DNA of 64,000 nucleotides from a bacterium. Lineage in GTDB: Bacteria > SZUA-79 > Acidulodesulfobacterales > Acidulodesulfobacteraceae. Position numbers and translations under genes: made by a program. This document shows, piece by piece, positions 7,775-17,840 of this stretch (the stretch's first letter is position 1; every line of letters begins with the position of its first letter). The stretch spans positions 1-64,000 of the forward strand of contig JAJYJI010000005.1 of assembly GCA_021789605.1 (NCBI GenBank), given 5' to 3'. The notes under the pieces are model-generated. The model was not told the DNA's origin, did not search any database, and saw nothing but the letters and a program-made list of their open reading frames with translations.

Positions 7775-10417
7775 ATGGAAGCGGAATTAAATAAAAATTA
7801 CGATTTCGAAAAAATTGAAAGCAGGCGGCTGTCGTTATGGGAAAAAGAAAGACCCTTCGGCATTAAATCATGCGAAGAACGGAATAAGCCCAAATTTTAT
7901 TGCCTGGAAATGTTTCCTTATCCTTCCGGAAGGATTCATATGGGGCATGTCAGAAACTACGCGATAGGAGACGCCGTCGCACGTTTTAAAAGGTTGAAGG
8001 GATATTCCGTCCTTCATCCTATCGGTTTCGACAGCTTTGGGCTTCCCGCCGAGAATGCAGCGATAAAAAACAAGACTAATCCTTCCTTGTGGACTAAAAA
8101 TAATATAAATTCGATGACGGTTCAGCTAAAAAGGCTCGGTTTTTCTTACGACTGGGACAGGCTCGTCATAACGTCCGACCCTTTATACTATAAATGGGAG
8201 CAATTATTTTTTCTAAAAATGCTGGAAAAAGGGCTGGCCTATAAAAAAAATTCCAACGTAAACTGGTGCGAATCATGCCGCACCACTCTTGCGAACGAAC
8301 AGGTCGAAGACGGAAATTGCTGGAGATGCGGCGAAACCGTTACGATAAAAAATATGGAGCAGTGGTTTTTTAAAATAACCGCTTATGCCGAAGAATTGCT
8401 TAAAGATTTGGACGGGCTTGAAGGATGGCCGGATAAAGTAAAAACCATGCAAAGGAACTGGATAGGAAAAAGTTCGGGATTGAGCGTTTTTTTTAAAATA
8501 GACGAGGTTTGTTCCGAAAAAAACGCCGAAGATAATTACATAGAAATTTTTACTACAAGGGCGGATACTATTTTCGGCGCAACTTTTATAGCCGTGTCCC
8601 CGTTTCATCCTCTTGCCGAAAAGTTAACCGCAGATTCCGGAAAGAAAATCGAACTGGAAAAAATTATTCATAATTCATTAGTGTCAAAAGATATTACGGA
8701 AAAAGAGGGATTTTTTACCGGGCGATATGCCGTTAATCCGTTCACTAAAAAAAAGATTCCCATATATATAGCAAATTTTGTTTTAATGGATTATGGAACA
8801 GGCGCAATAATGTCGGTTCCGGCGCACGATGTACGCGATTACGAATTTGCCGAAAAATACGGGATTGAAATAATCAGGGTAATTAACCCGCCGGCACCGA
8901 AAGAAAAAGATAAAAGCGGAAACGCCGAAGAATCTGAAGGACTGCCTTTTACCGCTCCGGGAACGCTTATTAATTCCGGAGAATTTGACGGACTTTCTTC
9001 CGAAGAAGCGAAAGAAAGAATTGCCGCTTTTGCCGAAAAAACCGGGAGCGGCAAAAAGGTTATTAATTACAGGCTTAAGGATTGGGGAATATCGCGGCAG
9101 AGATACTGGGGGTGTCCTATACCTGTTGTTTACTGCAAAAAATGCGGAACAGTACCTTTAAATGAAAGCGATTTGCCGTTGATACTTCCGGTCGATTTTA
9201 ATTTGACCGTCGAGGGCGCATTGACCGCCGCCGATGAATTTAAAGCATCAGCCGCATATTCCGGCGCAGACGCCATAGCTTTTACAGGCAAGGGCGCCTC
9301 GCCGCTGGAAAGATTAAAGAGCTTTACGGATACAAAATGCCCGAAATGCGGAGGCTATGCAAAACGGGAAACCGACACCATGGATACTTTCGTAGAGTCG
9401 TCGTGGTATTTTTTAAGATATACCCTTTCCGACGGAGCGGAAGACGTTCCATTTAAAATCGAAGACGTGGCAAAATGGCTTCCGGTGGACCAGTATATAG
9501 GAGGGGTCGAGCATGCCGTTATGCATCTTTTATATTCTAGGTTTTTCGTTAAAGCGTTAAGGGATTTGGGCTATTTTAGATTAAACGAACCGTTCAAGAA
9601 CCTTTTGACGCAGGGAATGGTCGTAAAAAACGGGGCTAAAATGTCTAAATCCAAAGGCAACGTAGTGGACCCCGACGAACTAATCAGAAAATACGGAGCC
9701 GACACCGTAAGGTTATTCGTTCTTTTTGCCGCGCCTCCCGAAAAAGACTTGGAATGGAACGATTCCGGAGTCGAGGGGACATTCCGGTTTATTAGCAGGT
9801 TTTATAAAACCGTTATAGCGAGTTCGGAAATTCTAAAAGACGCCGGCCGCGATTTTATTATGGAAGGCGAAAGCGAATCCCTTAATAGCGAAATAAGCCG
9901 AGATATTAAGAAAATACTATATAATTTAGGGCAGATATTAGAAAAAACCGAAACGGAAATGAACGGAAGATACCATTTTAATACCATAATAAGTTCATCG
10001 ATGGAATTGCTCAACGATTTTAATCGTTTATATGAAAATGTTGCCGGAAAAGGAAAGGTTTTACGCAAAGCGGATAAATATGCGCTCAAATATTTCTTAA
10101 GCTCCGTTATTTTAATATTATATCCCTTTATCCCATATATCTGCGCGGAAACGTTTGAAATTCTAAACGGTTCTTCCATAGAAAAAGAATCATGGCCGAA
10201 AATTATCGACACGGGTTATACAGAAGAAAACTGCAATATTGCGGTTCAGGTAAACGGCAAAATGCGCGGAGTTATTGTCGCAGGCATAAATGCCGACGAG
10301 CCTTCGGTGCTCGAGGCGGCCCTTAACAGCGATAAAATAAAAAAATACGTTTCCGAAAAAAGTTTTATTAAAAAAACGATATATGTTAAAAATAAACTTT
10401 TAAGCATAATAGTATAG
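7775..10417 (+). CDS. leuS: Leucyl-tRNA synthetase
   Basis: This 880-residue class I synthetase has the HIGH-type motif HMGH in FPYPSGRIHMGHVRNYAIGD, the KMSKS loop in NGAKMSKSKGNVVDPDE, and the CP1 editing domain (about residues 225-420) with TTRADTIFGATFIAVSPFHPL. Two Cys4 zinc knuckles are visible: CESCRTTLANEQ...CWRCG, and CKKCG...CPKCGG. An anticodon-binding domain ends the protein. It lies 22 bases after lspA and is followed by lptE, a common bacterial order. Confidence 0.97.
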   Translation: MEAELNKNYDFEKIESRRLSLWEKERPFGIKSCEERNKPKFYCLEMFPYPSGRIHMGHVRNYAIGDAVARFKRLKGYSVLHPIGFDSFGLPAENAAIKNKTNPSLWTKNNINSMTVQLKRLGFSYDWDRLVITSDPLYYKWEQLFFLKMLEKGLAYKKNSNVNWCESCRTTLANEQVEDGNCWRCGETVTIKNMEQWFFKITAYAEELLKDLDGLEGWPDKVKTMQRNWIGKSSGLSVFFKIDEVCSEKNAEDNYIEIFTTRADTIFGATFIAVSPFHPLAEKLTADSGKKIELEKIIHNSLVSKDITEKEGFFTGRYAVNPFTKKKIPIYIANFVLMDYGTGAIMSVPAHDVRDYEFAEKYGIEIIRVINPPAPKEKDKSGNAEESEGLPFTAPGTLINSGEFDGLSSEEAKERIAAFAEKTGSGKKVINYRLKDWGISRQRYWGCPIPVVYCKKCGTVPLNESDLPLILPVDFNLTVEGALTAADEFKASAAYSGADAIAFTGKGASPLERLKSFTDTKCPKCGGYAKRETDTMDTFVESSWYFLRYTLSDGAEDVPFKIEDVAKWLPVDQYIGGVEHAVMHLLYSRFFVKALRDLGYFRLNEPFKNLLTQGMVVKNGAKMSKSKGNVVDPDELIRKYGADTVRLFVLFAAPPEKDLEWNDSGVEGTFRFISRFYKTVIASSEILKDAGRDFIMEGESESLNSEISRDIKKILYNLGQILEKTETEMNGRYHFNTIISSSMELLNDFNRLYENVAGKGKVLRKADKYALKYFLSSVILILYPFIPYICAETFEILNGSSIEKESWPKIIDTGYTEENCNIAVQVNGKMRGVIVAGINADEPSVLEAALNSDKIKKYVSEKSFIKKTIYVKNKLLSIIV

Positions 10418-10465
10418 AATAAAATAAGAAAATAAAAATAATATATTACTTACTAATTAATTATC

Positions 10466-11020
10466 ATGAAAATTAAATTTACGCTTGCCGTTTTTATCTT
10501 ACTCTCGGCAGTCGTTGCAACGTCATGCGGATTCAGGGTATTAAAAGGAAGCGGCGCGCCGGCTTTAAATTCGTCCGGGTATAAAAAATACAATAATATA
10601 TCGGAGATATATATAAAGCCTTTTAAAAATTTAACTTATAAAAGCGGCGCCGGGGTTTATTTTTCCAATAATATCGTTAATTATCTTAACGTATATACCG
10701 ATATGTTTACGGCAAATAAAAGCAATGCCTTGTATTATCTCACCGGAAAGATTACTTCTATTCAAAATAACGTTACATCCTATACGGGGGTCGCCGCCGC
10801 GGTCGATTATATGATAACCGTAACTGTCGCGGTCAATCTATACAAGGCAAACGGGAGCATAGTCTTCAGGCATGTCAGCTTTTCTTCGAGCGCGTCATAT
10901 TATAATTATATAAATCCTCTTATCGCCCACAAACAGGAAAAAACGGCAATAGAAACCGCTTCTAAAAGAATCGCCAGAAAAATTTCGTTATACATAGAGT
11001 CCAAAAGATTAACCTCTTGA
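10466..11020 (+). CDS. lptE: LPS assembly lipoprotein LptE
   Basis: This 184-residue predicted lipoprotein has a signal peptide with cleavage region VVATSC (Cys about residue 21), then GFRVLKGSG, which is the typical start of mature LptE. The IYIKPFKNLTYKSGAGVYFSNNI segment and the alternating beta-strand pattern fit the family. LptE plugs the LptD barrel and helps insert LPS into the outer membrane. The leuS-lptE order supports the call. Its 3' end overlaps the convergent PAP2 gene by 12 bases. Confidence 0.82.
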   Translation: MKIKFTLAVFILLSAVVATSCGFRVLKGSGAPALNSSGYKKYNNISEIYIKPFKNLTYKSGAGVYFSNNIVNYLNVYTDMFTANKSNALYYLTGKITSIQNNVTSYTGVAAAVDYMITVTVAVNLYKANGSIVFRHVSFSSSASYYNYINPLIAHKQEKTAIETASKRIARKISLYIESKRLTS

Positions 11021-11629
11021 TGCTTCAAAGTTGAAGCCGTTAATTTTTCTTATTCTTTTATATGCGGCAAGGGTAATCCGCGCAAAAAGATAGCCGAGGA
11101 TGCCTCCGGCTATAACGTCCAAAGGATAATGCTCTCCGTCGTAAACTCTTGAAAAAGCGACTATAAACGCAAGCGCATAAAATATTTTTTTATATCCGGG
11201 GAACATATAGGAAAGAGCTACCGCAAGAGAAAAAGCCGTTACCGAGTGTCCGGACGGAAAAGAATGTTCGCTCAGACGCCTTCCGAGCAGGTTCACATGG
11301 ACGGCCCCGGATTTTATAAGGCTATCGAGCGCGACGACCGGCCTTGGCCTGTTAACGGTTTTTTTTATAATGATGTCGAATATGCCCGGAATTATCTGGG
11401 TTAAGAAAAGCAGAAAAAAAGATTCTTTAAATTTTAAACGATTGTAAATATAGACGTAAAAAAGAACTAACCAGTAAGCTACCCAGCCGTTCCCTAAAAA
11501 CGTGGCGGCGCGCATATTTTCGTCAAGAAACGAAAAGTGAAAATTGTTATTAATAAATAAAAAAATTTTCGTGTCTAGGCGAAGGACGTAAGAAAACATA
11601 AATGAAAAATCGATAAAAATTAACCTCAA
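11009..11629 (-). CDS. PAP2-superfamily membrane phosphatase
   Basis: This 206-residue integral membrane protein has five or six hydrophobic segments. The three-part PAP2 active site is complete: KKTVNRPRP (K-x6-RP), SFPSGH, and SRVYDGEHYPLD (SR-x5-H-x3-D). Members remove phosphate from undecaprenyl pyrophosphate, phosphatidic acid, PGP or lipid A. Specificity cannot be read from sequence; undecaprenyl-PP or lipid A phosphatase fits the envelope-gene context. It is transcribed against lptE, overlapping it by 12 bases. Confidence 0.87.
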   Translation of the reverse strand: MRLIFIDFSFMFSYVLRLDTKIFLFINNNFHFSFLDENMRAATFLGNGWVAYWLVLFYVYIYNRLKFKESFFLLFLTQIIPGIFDIIIKKTVNRPRPVVALDSLIKSGAVHVNLLGRRLSEHSFPSGHSVTAFSLAVALSYMFPGYKKIFYALAFIVAFSRVYDGEHYPLDVIAGGILGYLFARITLAAYKRIRKINGFNFEASRG

Positions 11630-11759
11630 GATAGATTTTATATTTTGATTTTATAATTAATTAAGATATAATTTTAATAGAATAAGCCTTTAAATGCAAC
11701 CTTATATATATTAAAAAAGCGCAATCCGGCGATATCCGAATGGAGGAGTTAAGCTAAAT

Positions 11760-14279
11760 ATGCAGGCAGTTATAATGGCGGGCGGTTTCGGCACGAGACT
11801 TAAGCCTTTGACGAATAATGCCCCAAAGCCCATGATACACGTCGCAAATAAGCCTATGATGGAGCATGTAGTAGATTTGCTTAAAGCGCATGGGATAGAC
11901 GATTTAATAGTCCTTTTGCATGTCCAGCCCGAACTTATAAAAAATTACTTTAAGGACGGAGCCGGTCTGGGAGTAAAAATAGAATACGTGCTTGCCGAAG
12001 AAGATTACGGAACGGCAGGCGCGGTTAAAAACGTGGAGAGCATAATAAAAGACGACGATTTTATCGTAATCAGCGCGGATATAATTACCGATATTAATTT
12101 AAGCAAGTCCATAAATTTTCATACCGGGCAAAACGCCGATGCCACAATAGTTCTTACAAGGGTGGAAAACCCGCTGTCCTTTGGAATAGTAATAACGGAC
12201 AATGAAGGCAGAATAACAAAATTTCTCGAAAAACCCACATGGGCGGAGGTATTCAGCGATACTATAAATACCGGGATATATGTATTAAATAAAAGAGTTC
12301 TGAAAATAATTCCTGAAAAAAGCGAATTTGATTTTTCCAAAGACCTTTTCCCTATTCTTTTGAAGGAAAAGAAAAATTTTTTCGGGCATATATCTTCGGG
12401 ATACTGGAAGGACGTAGGCACCCTTTCCGAATACAGGCAGAGCCATCTGGATATTATATCAGGGAAGATAGATTTAAATATCGAAGGGGGAACCCTCTTC
12501 GAAAAAAACGTTAGAATAAGCGGCAAAAGCATTATAGATATAAGCTGCAACGTCGAAGATTCTATTTTCGGAAAAGAAGTCCATATAATGCAAAACTGCA
12601 AAATTAAAAATTGCGTGATAGGGGACAATTGTTCGATAGGAGAAAATACCGTTATAAACGGTTCCGTTATCGGGAAATCTTCTAAAATAGGTTCAAACTG
12701 CGATATCCAGGAAGCAATATTAGGCTATAAATCCAATATCGGAAATAATGTATTCGTCGGCTCGGGCGCGGTCATATCCGACGTATGCCATATAGGCAAC
12801 AGCGCGGTAATAAATCCCAACGTTAAAATATGGCCGTTTAAAAACGTCGAAGACGGGGCAATATTATCCGAAAGCCTCATCTGGTCGGATAAATGGGCGG
12901 CTAAAATATTCGGACAATACGGCATAACGGCCCTCGCAAACTTGGAAATTACGCCGGAATTCGCATCCAAGTTAGGCGCGGCGTTCGGCGCGACCATAGG
13001 CAAAAACAGGACTATTTCCGTTTCAAGAGACAGCCATAAAACGTCCCGTCTTTTTTCGCGCGCGATGATGTCCGGCGTCCTTTCGGTAGGCGTAAACGTG
13101 AACGATTTTAGCGATACGCCTATTTCTATCGTAAGGTATCAGGCCAAACAGTTTAAAAGCTACGGCGGCATACATGTAAGAAAGCATCCGTTCGATAAAA
13201 AGCTTTTAAACATAAAATTTTTCGATTCCAACGGTTTAGACCTGTCTTCGCTGGGCGAACAGAAAATCGAGAGGCTGTTTTTCAGGGAAGACTACTCCAG
13301 AGTAGGTTCGGAAGATACTGGAGAAATATTCTATCCGACCCACGGGACCGAATATTACACGGACGGATTTCTGAACACTATTGATACCGATAAAATCGTA
13401 AAAAGAAAATTTAAAATAGTAATCGATTATTCTTACGGAAGTTCGAGCAAGATTTTTCCGGCGATAATCGGCAAACTAGGAATAGATTCGGTTCATCTGA
13501 ACGCAAATTTAGACCAGACGAAGATTACGAAGACTGAAAGGGAATTTAAAAAATCCCTGAGGGAATTGTCAAGCATCGTAAGGTCTATTAACGCGGATAT
13601 GGGAATTTTTATAGACAACGGAGGAGAAAAGATTTACATATGCGACGAAAACGGAGACAATATAGACGGCAATACCGCGCTGACCTTAATGTCTTTATTG
13701 ATTATGAAAAACGAAAAAAACGGCGGGCAAATATCCGTCCCCGTCAATTCTTCTTTTAATATAATGAAAAATGCCGCAGATTATAATTTTGAAGTAATTT
13801 TCGCTAAAAATTTTTCAAGTTCTTTAATGGAAAAATCTGTATGCTGCAATGTTTCTTTTGCCGGAGACAACGAAGGTGGTTACATTTATTCCAGATTTAT
13901 GCCCGCATTCGACGGAATGTATTCCGCGATAAAGCTCTTAGAGATGCTTGCCAAACTTAATACTTCCATTAAAAACGAACTGAGGTATATCGAGCCTACT
14001 TATTTTGAATATAAAAGAGTGCCGTGTCCCAGCGAACTGAAAGGCTTTATAATGAGAAAATTTTTTGAAAAATACGAAAGCGATAACGTTTTATTAATAG
14101 ACGGCATAAAGCTCATAAAAACAAACGGGTGGGTTCTGGCGTATCCGACGTTGGAGGGCGCCCATTTCGATATATTTTCGGAAAGCAAGGAAAAAGAAGA
14201 AGCTCTTCAGCTAATAAACCAATTTAGCAACGATATCGAAAAATGGAAAAATGAAAGAAATTTCAGCGCTTTATCGTAG
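11760..14279 (+). CDS. Nucleotidyltransferase fused to a degenerate phosphomutase domain
   Basis: This is an 839-residue fusion. Residues 1-235 are an NDP-sugar pyrophosphorylase (mannose-1-phosphate guanylyltransferase type) with MAGGFGTRLKPLTNNAPKPM and the metal Asp in VISADI. Residues about 240-375 are a left-handed beta-helix of hexapeptide repeats. Residues about 375-835 have the phosphoglucomutase/phosphomannomutase fold. In this last part the catalytic-serine loop (TASHNP in active enzymes) reads VRKHPF, and the metal loop (DGDGDR) reads DNGGEK, so it probably has no mutase activity. Related fusions with the GGIHVR motif exist in several phyla. The next gene encodes an intact phosphomutase. 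Role: activated-sugar synthesis for surface glycans. Confidence 0.85.
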   Translation: MQAVIMAGGFGTRLKPLTNNAPKPMIHVANKPMMEHVVDLLKAHGIDDLIVLLHVQPELIKNYFKDGAGLGVKIEYVLAEEDYGTAGAVKNVESIIKDDDFIVISADIITDINLSKSINFHTGQNADATIVLTRVENPLSFGIVITDNEGRITKFLEKPTWAEVFSDTINTGIYVLNKRVLKIIPEKSEFDFSKDLFPILLKEKKNFFGHISSGYWKDVGTLSEYRQSHLDIISGKIDLNIEGGTLFEKNVRISGKSIIDISCNVEDSIFGKEVHIMQNCKIKNCVIGDNCSIGENTVINGSVIGKSSKIGSNCDIQEAILGYKSNIGNNVFVGSGAVISDVCHIGNSAVINPNVKIWPFKNVEDGAILSESLIWSDKWAAKIFGQYGITALANLEITPEFASKLGAAFGATIGKNRTISVSRDSHKTSRLFSRAMMSGVLSVGVNVNDFSDTPISIVRYQAKQFKSYGGIHVRKHPFDKKLLNIKFFDSNGLDLSSLGEQKIERLFFREDYSRVGSEDTGEIFYPTHGTEYYTDGFLNTIDTDKIVKRKFKIVIDYSYGSSSKIFPAIIGKLGIDSVHLNANLDQTKITKTEREFKKSLRELSSIVRSINADMGIFIDNGGEKIYICDENGDNIDGNTALTLMSLLIMKNEKNGGQISVPVNSSFNIMKNAADYNFEVIFAKNFSSSLMEKSVCCNVSFAGDNEGGYIYSRFMPAFDGMYSAIKLLEMLAKLNTSIKNELRYIEPTYFEYKRVPCPSELKGFIMRKFFEKYESDNVLLIDGIKLIKTNGWVLAYPTLEGAHFDIFSESKEKEEALQLINQFSNDIEKWKNERNFSALS

Positions 14280-14352
14280 GGTTGGCGGCGGACGCGCAAG
14301 AGCTTAACGAGCCTGTCCAATATTATAATAAATACGGGAGAAACGAAACGCA

Positions 14353-15843
14353 ATGGCGGAAAAAGACGTGCAAAAAACTTTCGAGATTGAATTTGGAACG
14401 TCCGGTTACAGGGGGAAAATAGCCGACGACTTTACCTATGATTCCGTTAAGTTAGTTTCGCAGGCTATATGCGATTTTCTGGCCGGAAAATACGGGGGCG
14501 TTTTTCCTTCAAAGAAGATAATAGTAGGATACGACACACGGTTTTTATCGGAAGAATTTGCCAAAATAAGCGCCGGCGTTTTTTGCGCCAACGGTTTTAA
14601 CGTTATTTTTGCGGACACTTTTACCGCGACCCCCGTAATCTCGTTAAAAATTTTAAAAGAAAAAGCTCTTGGAGCTATAAACATAACCGCCAGCCATAAC
14701 CCGTACAATTACAACGGCATCAAGTTTTCGCCGGACTGGGGAGGACCGGCTCTTCCCGAAGACACTGAAATTATAACGAAAAAATCGAACGAGCTTCTAA
14801 TATCGCGGCGATACAAATTTATAGATTTCGAAGAAGCAAAAAAACGGGGCTTGTTAACCGAAGAAGGTTTTACCGGCCATTATATAGACATTGTAAAATC
14901 AAAGCTGGATTTAAGGCTTATCGCCGAAAACAGCCGGAGCCTGTATCCTTTTATTACTTCTCTCCACGGAACTTCCAAAGGCATTATAGGGAGCTTGCTC
15001 GGAGGGCTAAATTTCGAATTTAAAGAAATCGACGAGGAAAGGGACGCTTTTTTCGCTCCCGGCATGGCCCCCGACCCTTCGGCAAAAAATCTTGGCACGC
15101 TCGGCGGTTTAATTAAAAATTATAACAAAAACAGAGCTATGGACGGTTCGGAAAAATTGGCGATAGGGCTTGCGGCGGACGGTGATGCCGACAGATACGG
15201 AATACTGGACGAGGGCGGCGATTTCGTCGAACCCAATATAATTTTTCCCCTTCTTTACAATTATTATATAGAAGGCAAAGGAATAAAGGGAGACGCCGCA
15301 AGAAGCGTGGCCACTACGGCTTTGGTGGACAGGGTTGCAAAGCATTATGGTTTTAAAGCAATAGAAACGCCGGTCGGGTTTAAATACCTCGGCAAACTTA
15401 TATCGGAAAACAGGGTTATAATGGCCGGAGAAGAATCGTCGGGGCTGACCGTAGCCGGCCACACTCCCGATAAAGACGGAATATACACCTGTTTTTTAGT
15501 TCTGGAAATGCTGGCGTATTATAAAAAGCCCATGAAGATTCTCGTTAAAAAACTGCTGGAAAAATTCGGCCCCATATATACAAAAAGGATAAACGTTGCA
15601 GTCGATAAAGAAAAGTTTAAAGCTGAAATAGACGAAAAAATGGAAAAATTCCCCTCAAACTTTGAAGGGAAAAGCGTTACCGGCAAAAACACGACCGACG
15701 GATATAAAATCTTTTTCGACGACGATTCGTGGCTTCTGGCAAGGCTGTCGGGAACGGAAGATTTGATGCGCATATACGGAGAGGCGGATACGGAAGAAAA
15801 CCTGGGTGTTTTAATCAACGCTTTCCAAAAATATTTAATTTAA
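14353..15843 (+). CDS. Phosphoglucomutase/phosphomannomutase family protein
   Basis: This 496-residue enzyme has all four active-site loops of the alpha-D-phosphohexomutase family: the phosphoserine loop INITASHNPYNYNGIK, the Mg-binding loop AADGDADRYG, the sugar-binding loop GEESSGL and the phosphate-binding loop RLSGTEDLMRIYGEA. It interconverts hexose-6- and hexose-1-phosphates; glucose versus mannose preference cannot be decided. It lies 73 bases after the nucleotidyltransferase fusion, whose own mutase domain looks inactive, so it may supply the hexose-1-phosphate substrate. Confidence 0.92.
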   Translation: MAEKDVQKTFEIEFGTSGYRGKIADDFTYDSVKLVSQAICDFLAGKYGGVFPSKKIIVGYDTRFLSEEFAKISAGVFCANGFNVIFADTFTATPVISLKILKEKALGAINITASHNPYNYNGIKFSPDWGGPALPEDTEIITKKSNELLISRRYKFIDFEEAKKRGLLTEEGFTGHYIDIVKSKLDLRLIAENSRSLYPFITSLHGTSKGIIGSLLGGLNFEFKEIDEERDAFFAPGMAPDPSAKNLGTLGGLIKNYNKNRAMDGSEKLAIGLAADGDADRYGILDEGGDFVEPNIIFPLLYNYYIEGKGIKGDAARSVATTALVDRVAKHYGFKAIETPVGFKYLGKLISENRVIMAGEESSGLTVAGHTPDKDGIYTCFLVLEMLAYYKKPMKILVKKLLEKFGPIYTKRINVAVDKEKFKAEIDEKMEKFPSNFEGKSVTGKNTTDGYKIFFDDDSWLLARLSGTEDLMRIYGEADTEENLGVLINAFQKYLI

Positions 15844-15912
15844 AATAATATAATTGATATAATAAAAATTATATAAAAGCTGGCGGCTTATAATGCCGGC
15901 AATTAATAAACT

Positions 15913-16542
15913 ATGAAATTTTATTCTATTCCGGCGGGACCATTTGAAGTAAACACATATATTGCGTTTAACGACTTAGGCGGCAGAAAAGAAGGTTTTT
16001 TGATAGACCCGGGGGGACGGGAAAAAAAAATAGAAAAAATAATAAAAGACGAAGGCATCGTTCTAAAGTTTATACTTAATACCCACTGCCACATAGACCA
16101 TGTGGCCATGGACAATTATTTCAAGGAAAAATTCGGCATTAAAATCATGGCAAACAAAGAAGAAGAATACATACTGAAAAATTTAAAGGAGCAAGCCGAA
16201 TACTTAGGTTTTATTTATACCGGCGATGTAGTTATAGACGAATATTTAAGGGAAAACGAGGCTATTGCCGTAGAAGGCGTTAATATCCTGCCGATTTTTA
16301 CGCCCGGACATTCTCCGGGAAGCACGTCTTTTTTAGTTAACGATAAATACCTTTTCAGCGGAGACACCCTTTTTAAAAATACCATAGGAAGAACGGATAT
16401 TTCCGGCGGCTCGCAGGAACTTATTATAAGCTCCATTAAAAACAAACTATTGAAACTGGCGGACGGCATAAAGGTTTTGCCGGGCCACGGAGAACCCACC
16501 ACGATAGGAGAGGAAAGAAAATATAATCCGTATCTAATTTGA
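15913..16542 (+). CDS. Metallo-beta-lactamase fold hydrolase (glyoxalase II-like)
   Basis: This 209-residue cytoplasmic protein has the full metallo-beta-lactamase metal set: THCHIDH near residue 56, FTPGHSPGSTSF, FSGDTLFKNTIGRTD, and the C-terminal VLPGHGEPTTIGEE. The pattern is the short YcbL/hydroxyacylglutathione-hydrolase-like group, lacking the C-terminal glutathione-binding domain of classical GloB. Substrate is not certain (thioesters are typical). It precedes coaBC by 25 bases. Confidence 0.86.
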   Translation: MKFYSIPAGPFEVNTYIAFNDLGGRKEGFLIDPGGREKKIEKIIKDEGIVLKFILNTHCHIDHVAMDNYFKEKFGIKIMANKEEEYILKNLKEQAEYLGFIYTGDVVIDEYLRENEAIAVEGVNILPIFTPGHSPGSTSFLVNDKYLFSGDTLFKNTIGRTDISGGSQELIISSIKNKLLKLADGIKVLPGHGEPTTIGEERKYNPYLI

Positions 16543-16567
16543 TTTTTCCAATATTCGATATTATTAT

Positions 16568-17764
16568 ATGGCATTAACGGATAAAAACATTCTTTTGTGC
16601 GTTACCGGTTCGATTGCATGCTATAAAAGCGTCGATTTATATAGAAGCCTTAAAAAAGAAGGCGCAAACGTTAAAATCATAGTAAGCGCCTCGGCGGAAA
16701 AATTTATTTCCTCTTATATTTTTGAATCTTTCGGAGAGGATGTTTTTAGGGACGACGCTTTTAAAAGCCCGCTGTCGCATATCGCCTTGTCAAAATTTGC
16801 CGATATTATATTAATAGCTCCCGCAACGTTCAACACGATTAATAAATTTGCCGCGGGCATTGCCGATACCCTTATAACGCTGGCGGTTTCCGCTTCGCCG
16901 GACAAGCCCAAGGTTTTAGCACCTGCCATGAATCCAAATATGTACGCGAATAAAATATTAAAAGACAATTTGGATAAACTAAGGAAATATAATTTTTATA
17001 CCGTTTCGCCGGAAACCGGAAATGCCGCCTGCGGCGATTCAGGAGAAGGCAGGTTTCCCGAAATAGAAGATATAGTATTCGACGTCGAATCCATTTTTAA
17101 AGAAAAAACGCTTAAAGGCAAGCATGTTTTGGTAACCGCGGGCGCCATGAGGGAATATCTAGACCCCGTAAGATTTATATCGAACGGTTCAAGCGGAAAA
17201 ATGGGAATAAGCCTTGCCGAAGAAGCCGCCAAACGCGGCGCGGAAGTAACGCTAATCGCATTGAATATCATGGCGGCGCGCAAATATATAAACAGGCGGA
17301 TAAAAATTATAAACCGCACCGGCTTTAAGGATTTTAAAGACGCCCTTTTAAGCGAATTTAAAAGGTGCGATATACTTTTTATGGCCGCGGCCGTTTCCGA
17401 TTACGGTTTTAAAGAAAAAAGCCCCGTAAAGATTAAGAAAATCTGCGGCTCAGCCGCAGGAACGGTTCTCGGCGTCGAACTCGTTCAAAACGAAGATTTA
17501 TTAAAAGCCGTTTCGGAAATCAAAAAAGAGGGGCAGACTGTTTTCGGTTTTGCCGCCGAAACGAACTCCTTAATAGAAAACGGAAGAAAAAAGCTTGCGG
17601 AAAAATCTTTGGACTACATTTTCATAAACGACGTATCTAAAGGTATTGTAGGCGGAAACGAAAACGAAGGCTTTCTGATAACGAAAGCCGGCGAAATAAA
17701 AAGATTCGAAAGGGAATCTAAGAGCGAACTTGCGGCAAAACTTATTTCCGGGTTAAGCTTATAA
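16568..17764 (+). CDS. coaBC: Bifunctional phosphopantothenoylcysteine decarboxylase/synthase
   Basis: This 398-residue protein makes 4'-phosphopantetheine precursors for coenzyme A. The N-terminal CoaC flavoprotein domain (1-180) shows CVTGSIACYKSVDLYR, the APAMNPNMY motif and GDSGEGRFPEIEDI. The C-terminal CoaB domain (about 185-398) shows VLVTAGAMREYLDPVRFISNGSSGKMG, AAAVSDYGFK and GFAAETNSL, then FINDVS. Architecture and length are standard. Confidence 0.95.
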   Translation: MALTDKNILLCVTGSIACYKSVDLYRSLKKEGANVKIIVSASAEKFISSYIFESFGEDVFRDDAFKSPLSHIALSKFADIILIAPATFNTINKFAAGIADTLITLAVSASPDKPKVLAPAMNPNMYANKILKDNLDKLRKYNFYTVSPETGNAACGDSGEGRFPEIEDIVFDVESIFKEKTLKGKHVLVTAGAMREYLDPVRFISNGSSGKMGISLAEEAAKRGAEVTLIALNIMAARKYINRRIKIINRTGFKDFKDALLSEFKRCDILFMAAAVSDYGFKEKSPVKIKKICGSAAGTVLGVELVQNEDLLKAVSEIKKEGQTVFGFAAETNSLIENGRKKLAEKSLDYIFINDVSKGIVGGNENEGFLITKAGEIKRFERESKSELAAKLISGLSL

Positions 17765-17840
17765 GGAATAAAAACGGCGGTGCATACGCTGTAAAAATAT
17801 TTTATTTGCAATAATAAATATTAAATGATATTATGTAAAA

